DNA from: JBIKVP01 sp044356745
GTDB taxonomy: Bacteria > Pseudomonadota > Alphaproteobacteria > Rhizobiales > Beijerinckiaceae
Direction of reading: 5' to 3'
DNA length: 22,140 nucleotides
Assembly (NCBI GenBank): GCA_044356745.1
Contig: JBIKVP010000031.1
Span: 1-22,140, forward strand
The notes under the pieces are model-generated. The model was not told the DNA's origin, ran no database searches, and saw only the letters and a program-made list of their open reading frames with translations. Numbering within the stretch: the stretch's first letter is position 1; each line of letters begins with the position of its first letter. Positions 1 to 7,734 of this stretch are shown here, piece by piece. Position numbers and translations under genes: made by a program.

Positions 1-58
1 CGGTGCGGTGGCGTTTCAAAAGCTCCTGACGTTGGTCTGGTTCTAAAAGCGTACCCAT
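1..58 (-). CDS. IS630-like transposase, N-terminal fragment (runs off the window)
   Basis: The ATG at 58 opens a minus-strand frame that reads MGTLLEPDQRQELLKRHRT and continues past base 1. Openings of the type 'L-x-x-Q-R-Q-E-L-x-x-x-H-R' are familiar from the N-terminal helix-turn-helix region of IS630/Tc1-type transposases, which cut and paste DNA at TA sites. Only 19 codons are visible. The assignment therefore depends on the adjacent terminal repeat and on the matching C-terminal transposase fragment at the other edge. No strong Shine-Dalgarno is visible upstream. Whether the gene is intact cannot be judged from here. Confidence 0.5.
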   Translation of the reverse strand, partial: MGTLLEPDQRQELLKRHRT

Positions 59-122
59 ACCAAATTGGAATCAAAACAACCTTAATAAAAAGATAACGCC
101 AACTCTTCACTCACGAGGGGTA
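1..122 (-). mobile_element. 5' end of an IS630-like insertion sequence
   Basis: On the minus strand a terminal sequence begins TACCCCTC at 122, contains GAAGAGTTGG, and leads after about 65 bases into a transposase start codon at 58. The same TACCCCTC and TGAAGAGTTGG blocks occur in the same order at the right edge of the window (from 22051), beside the end of a transposase gene. That identifies them as the two terminal inverted repeats of one IS type. A TA at 123-124 outside the end fits the TA target duplication of IS630-family elements. The family is inferred from the transposase fragments and the TA target. The rest of the element lies outside the window. Confidence 0.6.
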
Positions 123-175
123 TAGCGCCTAAACCTCACCCGTCTTACTGATTTTTTAAAGCACTAGAACCTCAA

Positions 176-237
176 CCGTCATGGCAGGATTTATTCCTGC
201 CATCCATGCCTTTGGAAGCAAAAACGTATTTCCAAAG
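176..237. repeat. Composite palindromic intergenic repeat, copy 1
   Basis: The repeat opens with CCGTC, then a perfect 9-bp stem ATGGCAGGA (181-189) / TCCTGCCAT (195-203) with a 5-base loop. A second 8-bp stem follows, CTTTGGAA (210-217) / TTCCAAAG (230-237). The first stem and about 30 flanking bases recur almost exactly, in reverse orientation, at 21945-21977. Related copies lie at 18977-19061 and 21875-21902. The repeat sits between the left IS end and the 3' end of the exported-protein gene. It is transcribable as a hairpin there but has no terminator-like T-run. It resembles the short palindromic repeats scattered in alphaproteobacterial genomes. Confidence 0.8.
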
Positions 238-254
238 CCCGAACGGGCGTCGCG

Positions 255-608
255 CTATTGCCCACATGTCACCTGATAAGGTTTATGTGCAGAGGATGAT
301 GCTGAGGAGGCTTTGATCGTAGCGGTGATATCTTCATCAGACAAAACACCATACGATAATGCGTTATGGAAACCTTGTGTTTTACACCATGAGTTGGCCA
401 CAGTTTGGGCACACTCGCCACCCGCTTGCAAACATTCGCTGATGCCATACCCATCGTGGGCAGGAAGCACAAATGATGATGTGCGCGTCTGGCTTGTGTC
501 AGGCTTGTCTTGAGACACAGCAAGAACCTGCTCACTCGGTATCACCATCAACACAACAGCAGCAACCGCGGCGAAACTTAATCCACCTAACGCATATAAA
601 CCACGCAT
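255..608 (-). CDS. Small exported Cys-containing protein, function unknown
   Basis: The 117-residue protein starts at the ATG at 608, which opens directly onto a signal peptide: an Arg at residue 2, a long hydrophobic stretch (about residues 4-23), then a probable cleavage after 'VLA' near residue 30. The frame is open further upstream, but that extension is not hydrophobic and overlaps the cysS leader, so it is rejected. The mature part has a Thr/Ser-rich linker and then a compact domain with 'SSFVLPAHDGYG'. It has four cysteines (in ISEC, GEC, SWC and the C-terminal TC), suggesting disulfides in the periplasm. Proteins of this style, pairing a '[VI]PA.DGYG' segment with spaced cysteines, are familiar as uncharacterised exported proteins in Rhizobiales. 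It is transcribed divergently from cysS. No function is proposed. Confidence 0.75.
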   Translation of the reverse strand: MRGLYALGGLSFAAVAAVVLMVIPSEQVLAVSQDKPDTSQTRTSSFVLPAHDGYGISECLQAGGECAQTVANSWCKTQGFHNALSYGVLSDEDITATIKASSASSSAHKPYQVTCGQ

Positions 609-713
609 GACACGACCCCATTCCCTGTTATGATATTTGCCTTTGAGGCGTGAAGAAAAACTAAATAAAAACTGGTATAGGAACTGTGCGCTACCACACA
701 GGGGATAAATGAC

Positions 714-2186
714 ATGGCAGTGTTGCGATTTTACAATACCCTCACCCGCGCCAAAGAGGCTTTCGAGCCAATTGATGCGAAACACGTGCGTCTTTATGTG
801 TGTGGACCCACGGTTTATGACTATGCACACATCGGCAATGCGCGCCCTGTCATTGTGTTTGATGTACTGTTTCGCTTGCTACGTCATGTTTATGGTGCGG
901 AACATGTGACTTATGTTCGCAATATCACCGATGTCGATGACAAGATTAATCAACGGGCATTTGATCGCGGCATAACGATTCGCGAACTCACGCAGCAAAC
1001 CGCCGCGCAATTTCATACGGATATTAAAGCTTTAGGCGTGTTGATGCCTGAGGATGTCAATATCGATGGGCAATCAGCTCGTTTCATTGAGCCGCGTGCG
1101 ACTGAGCATATTGAGGATATGAAACATCTCATTGAGCGCCTTGTGAAGCGCGGCATCGCTTATGTCGCTGAAGAGCATGTGCTGTTTTCAGTCAAGGCCA
1201 TGGAAGCCAAAATGCAAGCAGAAAATAGCTTGCCGCGTTATGGCGCGCTTGCCAAACGCACGCTTGATGAAATGCTGGCTGGTGCGCGTGTCGAAGTCGC
1301 CCCTTACAAACGTGATTCGATGGATTTTGTGTTGTGGAAGCCCTCAAACACCTCTGAACCGGGTTGGTCATCCCCTTGCGGTATTGCAACCGATGGACGT
1401 CCGGGCTGGCATATTGAATGTTCGGCCATGAGCTGGCGGCATTTGATCGAAGGGTTTGCAGGGCGCGTTCAATGTCATGATCCTGCCCTTCACAACACGT
1501 TTGATATTCATGCAGGCGGCATTGATCTTGTCTTTCCGCATCACGAAAATGAAATTGCACAAAGCTGCTGCGCGTTTGATAGCCCCCGCATGGCGAATGT
1601 GTGGATGCACAACGGCTTTCTGATGGTTGAAGGCGAGAAGATGTCTAAATCGCTCGGTAATTTCATCACCATCTATCAGTTACTTGAGACAACCGATTTT
1701 GGCGGCAGACTCTGGCATGGGGATATTCTGCGCCTCGCCATGCTCAAAACGCACTATCGCCAGCCCATTGACTGGACTGTGAAGGCGCTTGAAGAGGCTG
1801 AAAAAACGATCAACGCATGGTATCAACGCGTCAATGATGTATCCCCAAGCACACCCTCCCCTGACATTATTGACGCTTTAAGCGATGATCTTAACACGCC
1901 GAAAGTGATTGCAGCGCTCCATCAAATTGATGATCCTCATGTACTCAAAGCGTCGGCAAATCTCATCGGCTTGATGCGTGAGACGAGATCGCAATGGGAC
2001 ACGCGTTTAAAAAGCACGACCAGCAATGTTGACGCTGCTCAGGTTGAGGCACTTTTAAACGCGCGCACAACGGCTCGCTCAGCAAAGAACTGGGCGGAAA
2101 GCGATCGCATCCGTGATGCGCTTAAAACCATGGGCGTTGTGATCAAAGATAACAAAGACGGCACAACCACGTGGGAGGTGGGCTAA
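714..2186 (+). CDS. cysS: Cysteinyl-tRNA synthetase
   Basis: This cytosolic class I aminoacyl-tRNA synthetase activates cysteine with ATP and charges tRNA-Cys. The 490-residue frame is full length for bacterial CysS. The HIGH-type signature is HIGN (residues 39-42). KMSKS is intact at about 309-313, followed by LGNF. The zinc site for cysteine recognition is visible as Cys30 (CGPTVYD), Cys236 (GWHIEC) and the HHENE segment (276-280). About 15 more residues separate the GWHIEC and FDIHAGG segments than in E. coli CysS; this looks like lineage variation, not damage. The C-terminal region has the usual 'AR..KNWAESDRIRD..' helix and ends GTTTWEVG. The ATG at 714 follows a GGGATAA segment and sits just before the first conserved residues. 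The gene appears monocistronic, with 133 bases before the next start. Confidence 0.97.
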   Translation: MAVLRFYNTLTRAKEAFEPIDAKHVRLYVCGPTVYDYAHIGNARPVIVFDVLFRLLRHVYGAEHVTYVRNITDVDDKINQRAFDRGITIRELTQQTAAQFHTDIKALGVLMPEDVNIDGQSARFIEPRATEHIEDMKHLIERLVKRGIAYVAEEHVLFSVKAMEAKMQAENSLPRYGALAKRTLDEMLAGARVEVAPYKRDSMDFVLWKPSNTSEPGWSSPCGIATDGRPGWHIECSAMSWRHLIEGFAGRVQCHDPALHNTFDIHAGGIDLVFPHHENEIAQSCCAFDSPRMANVWMHNGFLMVEGEKMSKSLGNFITIYQLLETTDFGGRLWHGDILRLAMLKTHYRQPIDWTVKALEEAEKTINAWYQRVNDVSPSTPSPDIIDALSDDLNTPKVIAALHQIDDPHVLKASANLIGLMRETRSQWDTRLKSTTSNVDAAQVEALLNARTTARSAKNWAESDRIRDALKTMGVVIKDNKDGTTTWEVG

Positions 2187-2303
2187 AGAAATCAAGCTAA
2201 AAAGTGCGCGATAAGCGCATCAACCACATATCTGAAGTCCAATAGATACGTTGCTAACACATCCCTAACATTTCATCACTAAAACACTTTGAGATCATTT
2301 TTT

Positions 2304-2308
2304 GGGAG
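2304..2308 (+). promoter_or_regulatory. Shine-Dalgarno GGGAG fixing the first methyltransferase start
   Basis: GGGAG lies 11 bases before the ATG at 2320. An in-frame TTG at 2302 would overlap this motif and have no ribosome site of its own. ATG 2320 is therefore the better start. Confidence 0.55.
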
Positions 2309-2319
2309 CACGTGTTTTC

Positions 2320-3846
2320 ATGGCGACGTTTGCACACGATTATGTTGTTGATTCAACCTACATCTACACTTTTTGGCCGACATACTCGCCAACGCATCTT
2401 CAATTCACAGCGCTATTCAATGGCTTTAAAGTTGAGATGCCAGAACGGGCAACCTATGTTGAGCTTGGTTGCGGACAAGGTTTCGGCACCTGTTTGATGG
2501 CAGCTTCTAATCCTGATATGCGCTTTATCGGTGTTGATTTTAACCCTGCACACGTTCAGCACGGTCGCGAACTCGCTGAAAAAGCTGGTTTGTCTAATAT
2601 TGAGTTTGTTCAAGCGTCGTTTTCTGACCTTCTCTCACACCCAACATTTTTCCAGCTTAAAGCCGATTATGTGATGATTCACGGCGTTTACACGTGGGTG
2701 AATGAAGCAAACCGCACAGCGATTCATGCAGTCATCAACGCAATCACCCGCCTTGGAAGTATTATTTACAATTCTCATAATGTCATGCCCGGCTGGGGGC
2801 AATATATGCCGCTTCAACGCCTGTTCTCTGAACACGCTGAGCGCAATCCAAAAGACAGCAATCACCAAATCGTGGATGCGATACAATTCGCACAGCAGCT
2901 TAAAAAAGTTGGGTTTGATTATTTTTCAGGCAATCCACGAGCCGCTAATCAGCTTGACGGTTTGCTCAAATCAAACGTGAATTATCTCGCGCATGAATAT
3001 TTGCACAAAGATATGAGCTACCCCTACTTTTCTGATGTCGCACGCCGTTTTGCCAAAGAAGATGTTGAGTTTGTTGGCAGCACGCGCCTCGTTAACAATC
3101 GTATTAAACTTACTGAGATTGGTGAGCCGCATCTTGAAGCTGCTCTAAAAGATCGCATCTGGTTTGAAACGCTTAAAGACTTTAAGCTCAACACGCAATT
3201 TCGCACCGACGTTTATATGCGTGAACCAAGCATGTATTCCGACTCTCGCCGCAAAGAGATGCTTAAAAAGCAGCGCCTGACGTCCATTTGGCCTTCAGAA
3301 GAGTTGAACTTTGATTTCGCCGGCGTTGACGGAACGCGTATCAACGATGAAAAATTACAAAATAAAATCAAAGAACTCTTTATGAATGTTGTAACAATTG
3401 ATGATCTTGTCGAGGTCACAAAAGGGTCATTAGACTTTGAAAAAACAATGGATTGGCTTCAAACAGCATTAGATAAAGATATGTTGCGCGTTGCCCGTGC
3501 GACTGATCCTGATCCTGCACCCGCACAACGCTTCAACAAGATCGTGGTTGATGAAAATCCTTTCGGATCACGCTATAGCTTTATCGCGTCTCCAACATTT
3601 GGCAGTGGTTTGAGTTGCCCTCACATGCTTGCTCTTGCGATGAAAGTCTTCATGGAAAAAGGCAATCTCGATATGCCGCAATTTATGACTGAGATGGAAG
3701 CAAGCGTGCGTCAATCTGGCAATTGGGTCGGTGGTATTAATGTCGAAAAAGACGATTACGTACGCCTCAACGCAGAGTTTGCCGGTTTCGGCTATCGCTT
3801 TATCCACCGTATTCTTCCCAACATCCAAAAGATGAAATGCTGCTAA
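2320..3846 (+). CDS. Class I SAM methyltransferase with regulatory domain, PKMT-like (paralogue 1)
   Basis: This 508-residue protein has an N-terminal Rossmann SAM-binding domain: motif I ELGCGQGFG at residues 48-56, acidic motif II GVDFN at 71-75, and HGVYTWV later in the fold. A long insertion and a middle region follow, containing 'ETLKDFKLNTQFRTD'. That matches the conserved 'DF...R.FR' segment of the methyltransferase regulatory domain (Pfam MethyTransf_Reg, PF10119). A winged-helix-like C-terminal part follows. This order is that of the rickettsial protein-lysine methyltransferases PKMT1 and PKMT2, which methylate the surface protein OmpB. A protein-lysine substrate here is inference from architecture. 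The next gene is a full-length paralogue 43 bases away in the same direction, implying co-transcription. There is no signal peptide, so the enzyme is cytosolic. Confidence 0.85.
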   Translation: MATFAHDYVVDSTYIYTFWPTYSPTHLQFTALFNGFKVEMPERATYVELGCGQGFGTCLMAASNPDMRFIGVDFNPAHVQHGRELAEKAGLSNIEFVQASFSDLLSHPTFFQLKADYVMIHGVYTWVNEANRTAIHAVINAITRLGSIIYNSHNVMPGWGQYMPLQRLFSEHAERNPKDSNHQIVDAIQFAQQLKKVGFDYFSGNPRAANQLDGLLKSNVNYLAHEYLHKDMSYPYFSDVARRFAKEDVEFVGSTRLVNNRIKLTEIGEPHLEAALKDRIWFETLKDFKLNTQFRTDVYMREPSMYSDSRRKEMLKKQRLTSIWPSEELNFDFAGVDGTRINDEKLQNKIKELFMNVVTIDDLVEVTKGSLDFEKTMDWLQTALDKDMLRVARATDPDPAPAQRFNKIVVDENPFGSRYSFIASPTFGSGLSCPHMLALAMKVFMEKGNLDMPQFMTEMEASVRQSGNWVGGINVEKDDYVRLNAEFAGFGYRFIHRILPNIQKMKCC

Positions 3847-3877
3847 AAAATATAACGACTAAGAGCGTATTGCGTCT

Positions 3878-3881
3878 GGAG
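3878..3881 (+). promoter_or_regulatory. Shine-Dalgarno GGAG fixing the second methyltransferase start
   Basis: GGAG sits 8 bases before the ATG at 3890. It overlaps the alternative in-frame GTG at 3881, which would then lack a ribosome site. Confidence 0.6.
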
Positions 3882-3889
3882 TGAATGCG

Positions 3890-5419
3890 ATGACTGAATT
3901 AAAAAACAACTATGTTGTTGATACACCTTATGTGTATCTGTTTTGGGCGACAAGTTCACCAACGTATCTACGCTTTGCAACGCAAGTTGCAGGCTACAGC
4001 GTCAAACCAACTGAGAGTTTACGCATTCTTGATCTTGGATGCGGTCAAGGCTTTGGCGCCTGTCTTTTAGCAGCTGCAAATTCTGATTGTGAGATTGTCG
4101 GTGTTGACTTTAATGCTGAACATATTTCAAACGGTCGTGAGCTTGCTGAAAGTGCTGATCTTAAAAACGTGACGTTTATTCAAGGCGCTTTTACAGACCT
4201 TCTAAACAACAAAGATCTCATGAAACAGCGCTTTGACATCGTGATTATTCACGGTGTTTACTCATGGGTTGATCAAGATAACAGACGCGCTATTCATGAC
4301 ATCATCAACAAAGTGACAGATGATGGTGCGATTATTTTCGTATCGTATAATAGCCTTCCTGGCCGCAACCAATTTGATACTATTCAGCAACTTATTTTGA
4401 TGCACGCGGATTACAATCAAAAATCAAATCGCGACAAAGCATACGAAGGCATTGCATTTATTGATAAGCTCAAAGCAATGAATTACCAGTTTCTGAGGCA
4501 AAACCAATTTGGCACAAAACAAATTGTCGATGACCTTAAAAACACCCGCGAGGGATATGTTATTCATGCTTATCTTCATCGCAATCCGGGAAGTTACTAC
4601 TTCCACCATGTGAATGATTGGTTTGAAAAAGATCACTTTAAATTTGCTGGTTCTACAAACTTGCGCCTCAATGATATTGAGTTTACAACTGATGAATTAG
4701 CCGTTTCTGATGATTTGCAATGGAAAGAAACGCTGAAAGATTTTTATAATAATACGCAGTTTCGAACAGATATTTTCATCAAAAATCCTGTGAAAATGCT
4801 TGAAAGTGATCGCGAAGATGCTTTGCGCCGCGTGCCAATAACCACCCAAGTGCATCCTAAACAAGCGGGATTGCAAGCTGGTGGTTACAATAACGCCAAT
4901 ATCACAAGCCAAGAGAGTTTCAATACGGTTATCCGCTTGTTTGAAGAAGGCATTCCAACAATAGGCGATGTTGCTGATGCGCTCAAACCTCATTTTAATT
5001 TTGAACAATCTCTCTCATGGCTCAAAGCATGGATTGATCAAGATAAAATCAGGGTTTTAAGAATGACTCCTGCTTCGCCTGAAGCGTCATATCGCTTTAA
5101 TGATGTGGTGTGCGCCGATAAGCCTTACGGTCACCGTTATCAGTTTTTTGCAAGCGCTTTAATGGGTAGCGGCATCGTTGCTGCATCCTCAACTGCATTT
5201 ATCATGACTGTTGATCAACCAAGTAATGACCTCAATTTTGAGAGCTTGTTTTTGAAACTTCAAACACATGCTAAAAGTTATCCTGAAATGGCCAAAGGCT
5301 TGCCAGGCGTGACAGATATTCATGATGAAGTACGTGTGACAGCAGCACTTGCCGCGCTTGCTTATACCGCTATCGGGCATGATTATCCTCATGCCCGCAA
5401 GATTGGTCTCATTCCGTAA
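3890..5419 (+). CDS. Class I SAM methyltransferase with regulatory domain, PKMT-like (paralogue 2)
   Basis: This 509-residue paralogue is collinear with the upstream protein: YVVDTPYVYLFW at the N-terminus, motif I DLGCGQGFG at 48-56, GVDFN at 71-75, HGVYSWVDQ, SYNSLPG, and 'ETLKDFYNNTQFRTD' in the regulatory domain. It retains SYNSLPG where paralogue 1 reads NSHNVMPG, so the two may differ in substrate or activity. The third quarter and C-terminus diverge more than the SAM domain. It is probably cytosolic and acts on a protein, by analogy to rickettsial PKMT enzymes; the true substrate is unknown. It is co-directional with paralogue 1 and converges on the lipoprotein gene, with an 11-base gap between the two stop codons. 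Confidence 0.85.
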   Translation: MTELKNNYVVDTPYVYLFWATSSPTYLRFATQVAGYSVKPTESLRILDLGCGQGFGACLLAAANSDCEIVGVDFNAEHISNGRELAESADLKNVTFIQGAFTDLLNNKDLMKQRFDIVIIHGVYSWVDQDNRRAIHDIINKVTDDGAIIFVSYNSLPGRNQFDTIQQLILMHADYNQKSNRDKAYEGIAFIDKLKAMNYQFLRQNQFGTKQIVDDLKNTREGYVIHAYLHRNPGSYYFHHVNDWFEKDHFKFAGSTNLRLNDIEFTTDELAVSDDLQWKETLKDFYNNTQFRTDIFIKNPVKMLESDREDALRRVPITTQVHPKQAGLQAGGYNNANITSQESFNTVIRLFEEGIPTIGDVADALKPHFNFEQSLSWLKAWIDQDKIRVLRMTPASPEASYRFNDVVCADKPYGHRYQFFASALMGSGIVAASSTAFIMTVDQPSNDLNFESLFLKLQTHAKSYPEMAKGLPGVTDIHDEVRVTAALAALAYTAIGHDYPHARKIGLIP

Positions 5420-5430
5420 CCATGATGACA

Positions 5431-6234
5431 TCAATATTTTGCTGTAACAGGCGCTAATTTATTGTGTTTAGAATGTGATGTTGAACGCCGCGAAGCAGGA
5501 CATACTTCATCAATCGTTGTTACAGCACGCATCAAGCCTAAAGCTTCCAATTCCTGAACATACGTATTGAGCATCCGCTCCGCCTGAATTGCTTCACGTG
5601 ATGGCGTTTCAATCACTAATCGCTCAAGCACATAGCGATAACTTTTTACACGCTCAGGAACTTGATATCTAACCCACACAATAATCGCATTATTTTCTGC
5701 AATACGATCGCGTGCGTTAGTTTCATCTTTTGAAGACACATGCGGTGTTTTCAAAAGCATCCGACAACGGATATCATCCCCCCGTTGCACGCGATGCGCC
5801 ATACCACGAAACGACATCAGCAGCGCGCGGTCTGCTTGTATATCTTCCATTAAACGTTGATAGCGTGGCACTTGAGAGCGATAGTCCCCGCGATGAAGCG
5901 CTCGTCGGTAACTCTCAGGATCAGTCTCAACATATTGAGGTGGTAGAATCCGTGTATACGCCAGATTAGCAACAATCCTATCAAAATAAGAGCGCTCATG
6001 CGCTGGCATAATGAAGCGCCATGCACGATTACGCAGCTCTTGCTCATCATCCGTAAAATCAAAGCTTGAAACGGCTTCTTCTCGTGCGCGAGCAATTAAA
6101 TTACCCGCGGTTGGCAATATTGTTTTATTCCACATTGAATCTTTAGGCCGACCAAAGTCTCCTGACTCAGCACATGCAACAAGGACGATGCCAAGCATCG
6201 TCACTGATAAAATGTGAGCAGGAAAATAAGGCAT
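5431..6234 (-). CDS. Conserved lipoprotein, function unknown
   Basis: The chosen ATG at 6234 gives 267 residues. The N-terminus MPYFPAHILSVTMLGIVLVAC carries a hydrophobic run and a lipobox LVAC with the lipidated Cys at residue 21, followed by ESGDFGRP and a 'W..T.LP' segment. The body has 'FTDDEQELRNRAWRFIMPAHE', of a type known from uncharacterised Rhizobiales lipoproteins, and is rich in Arg and helical. The frame stays open to 6567, but that extension overlaps another likely gene in a different frame. The start at 6234 comes 4 bases after that gene's stop and has a GAGA upstream. The signal peptide's n-region lacks a basic residue, so a start slightly upstream (6267, adding a Lys) is possible. 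Confidence 0.7.
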   Translation of the reverse strand: MPYFPAHILSVTMLGIVLVACAESGDFGRPKDSMWNKTILPTAGNLIARAREEAVSSFDFTDDEQELRNRAWRFIMPAHERSYFDRIVANLAYTRILPPQYVETDPESYRRALHRGDYRSQVPRYQRLMEDIQADRALLMSFRGMAHRVQRGDDIRCRMLLKTPHVSSKDETNARDRIAENNAIIVWVRYQVPERVKSYRYVLERLVIETPSREAIQAERMLNTYVQELEALGLMRAVTTIDEVCPASRRSTSHSKHNKLAPVTAKY

Positions 6235-6238
6235 GTTC

Positions 6239-6442
6239 TCAAGCGCTTTTGTTATAAAGCACATCATCCTTCGACCACATCTCGTCGCTGAAAAATGATG
6301 ACGGCTCATGTCGCTCATAACGCACGCCCATAAAAAATAGGATTTGAGCTTCATGTCCTTTATCAAAACGTGTTGAAATTCGTTGCGCGGCAATTTTTGA
6401 GGGAAAAGCAATAATTTGAGCATTTTGAAAACGTTTAAACAT
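6239..6442 (-). CDS. Small conserved protein (67 aa), function unknown
   Basis: The protein begins MFKRFQNAQIIAFPSK and has a GVRYERHEP segment near the middle; it is basic and soluble. The start is decided by a very good ribosome site: GGAG at 6450-6453 on the minus strand, 7 bases before the ATG at 6442. The stop at 6239 lies 4 bases before the lipoprotein start at 6234, a classic coupled arrangement that supports the reality of both. It overlaps the long N-terminal extension of the lipoprotein frame, which would hide it in a longest-ORF annotation. Small proteins with an 'FF.GVRYER' core occur in Rhizobiales, as far as I recall. No function is known. Confidence 0.7.
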   Translation of the reverse strand: MFKRFQNAQIIAFPSKIAAQRISTRFDKGHEAQILFFMGVRYERHEPSSFFSDEMWSKDDVLYNKSA

Positions 6443-6449
6443 AGACAGT

Positions 6450-6453
6450 CTCC
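6450..6453 (-). promoter_or_regulatory. Shine-Dalgarno GGAG for the 67-aa gene
   Basis: On the minus strand, GGAG is followed by 7 bases and then the ATG at 6442. It is the strongest initiation signal in the 5431-6567 frame region. Confidence 0.6.
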
Positions 6454-6536
6454 AGAAAGAGTGTTCGGACAAACACGCCGGTAAACCACCAAGTGTTTCA
6501 TTCCGATGCAATCTCGTTCAGAGGAAACGTTTAAGG

Positions 6537-6552
6537 TTAACTTTCCGCTAAC
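6537..6552. promoter_or_regulatory. Possible CtrA-type site in the divergent promoter region
   Basis: The sequence is TTAA, 7 bases, CTAAC, one mismatch from the alphaproteobacterial CtrA consensus TTAA-N7-TTAAC. It lies in the 162-base space between the 67-aa gene (minus) and the DUF2336 gene (plus), 53 bases before the latter's start. A better match lies upstream of the DivJ-like kinase. In AT-rich spacers such a match can arise by chance. Confidence 0.2.
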
Positions 6553-6604
6553 AAGCACGTGATACATTCAACGAAAGTTTATTTTTACTCTTAAGCGGAG
6601 TCGC

Positions 6605-7726
6605 ATGATGCCATTACGTGACACAAAAGGTCTTGATGAACTCATGGCCATGGCCGTTGAAAGAGGAATTGATGCACGTCCGATCATCTTGCGTGTGCAA
6701 ACCGATCTTCTTGTTATGTCACACATGCGTACACCTGAGATGGTGAGAGATTATGAGACACTTGCGCGTGAGCTGATGATGCACATTGATGATGATACTA
6801 AACGCATCATCGCGACAAAATTGATTGCTGTACCGGAAATTTCTGCTGATTTGCGTGCAGCGCTTCAATATAATGAAGCGCCTGTGTCGACAAAAATGAG
6901 TGATCACATAAATGATATGGATGTAAACGCCGCTGAAAGCATTGCGCAGCATGTGGATGAAACAGTGGCAAGTATCATTGCATCGCGTAATGATTTGTCT
7001 GATGATGGCAAGAATACGCTCCTTGAACGCGGTGAAACACACGTTGATCGCAGTCTTGCCGCAAACACAAAAATTATTCTGAACAGATCTGATGCTGATC
7101 GTCTTATCGCTCGTGGCAAACATGATGAAAAAACCGCACAAGCTCTTCTGAGCAGGTCTGATTTAACGGGTGCTGATAAAGCGCCACTTTACACTTACGC
7201 TAATAGTGAGCAACGTTTAGCCATTAGAACACATATTGAACAGGTGGATCGTCTCGCCTCTCGCCGTCTTGCACTTCCTGTTATTGATGATGCTCTTTGC
7301 GAGCAGCTTGTTGAACATGCGCGAAAACGGAATGAAAATGCATTTTACGCGTTGTTAGAGCGAATGATACGCTTTTCTCCTGCCGAAATGAATACAATTC
7401 GTGCTGATCAATCGTGTGAGCTTTTAATATTAGCACTCAATCTGGCTGGACTTAAAAGAGATGACGCAATCGCGATTTTATTGGCTCAACATCCATCCGT
7501 ATCACATTCATATCAAGCCTTGATCGCACTGCTTCCAACTCTTGAGATGACCTCGCGTGCCTGTTCACTAAGGGTGTTGAGTGCAGTGCTTGATAAAGCT
7601 TTTTCATATATTGCGACAACGAATGCACAGCACACACCTTTTGTGCACAATTCTCTTGAAAAGGAATTACCTATCGCGCGTCTTGCTCAAGAACCGGCAG
7701 CAAAAAATATTATAAAGAAGGCGTGA
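6605..7726 (+). CDS. DUF2336 domain protein
   Basis: This 373-residue soluble protein is almost wholly alpha-helical. Its first part contains 'VRDYETLARELMMHID' and 'KRIIATKLIAVPEISADLR', resembling the DUF2336 family (PF10098), which is widespread in alphaproteobacteria and poorly characterised. The central part has repeated short helices such as 'IASRNDLSDDGKNTLLERGE', 'ILNRSDADRLIARG' and 'LLSRSDLTGADKAPL', a HEAT-like tandem pattern. Two adjacent ATGs (6605 and 6608) follow GGAG at 6597-6600. The second has the better spacing (7), so translation may begin one codon later. There is no signal or membrane segment. It is convergent with the DUF1491 gene; their stops are separated by 2 bases. 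Confidence 0.75.
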   Translation: MMPLRDTKGLDELMAMAVERGIDARPIILRVQTDLLVMSHMRTPEMVRDYETLARELMMHIDDDTKRIIATKLIAVPEISADLRAALQYNEAPVSTKMSDHINDMDVNAAESIAQHVDETVASIIASRNDLSDDGKNTLLERGETHVDRSLAANTKIILNRSDADRLIARGKHDEKTAQALLSRSDLTGADKAPLYTYANSEQRLAIRTHIEQVDRLASRRLALPVIDDALCEQLVEHARKRNENAFYALLERMIRFSPAEMNTIRADQSCELLILALNLAGLKRDDAIAILLAQHPSVSHSYQALIALLPTLEMTSRACSLRVLSAVLDKAFSYIATTNAQHTPFVHNSLEKELPIARLAQEPAAKNIIKKA

Positions 7727-7734
7727 TATCACGC
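7721..7734. other. Perfect 14-bp palindrome containing both convergent stop codons
   Basis: GCGTGATATCACGC is self-complementary. It holds the TGA stop of the DUF2336 gene (7724-7726) and, mirrored, the TGA stop of the DUF1491 gene (7729-7731). Each protein therefore ends in Ala-stop. With no loop and no T-run it is not a normal intrinsic terminator. Confidence 0.8.

Noticed and set aside
2207..2216. Hairpin with GCGC arms after cysS as a terminator
   Set aside because: The stem is very short, pairing depends on a G-T at its edge, and no T-run follows.
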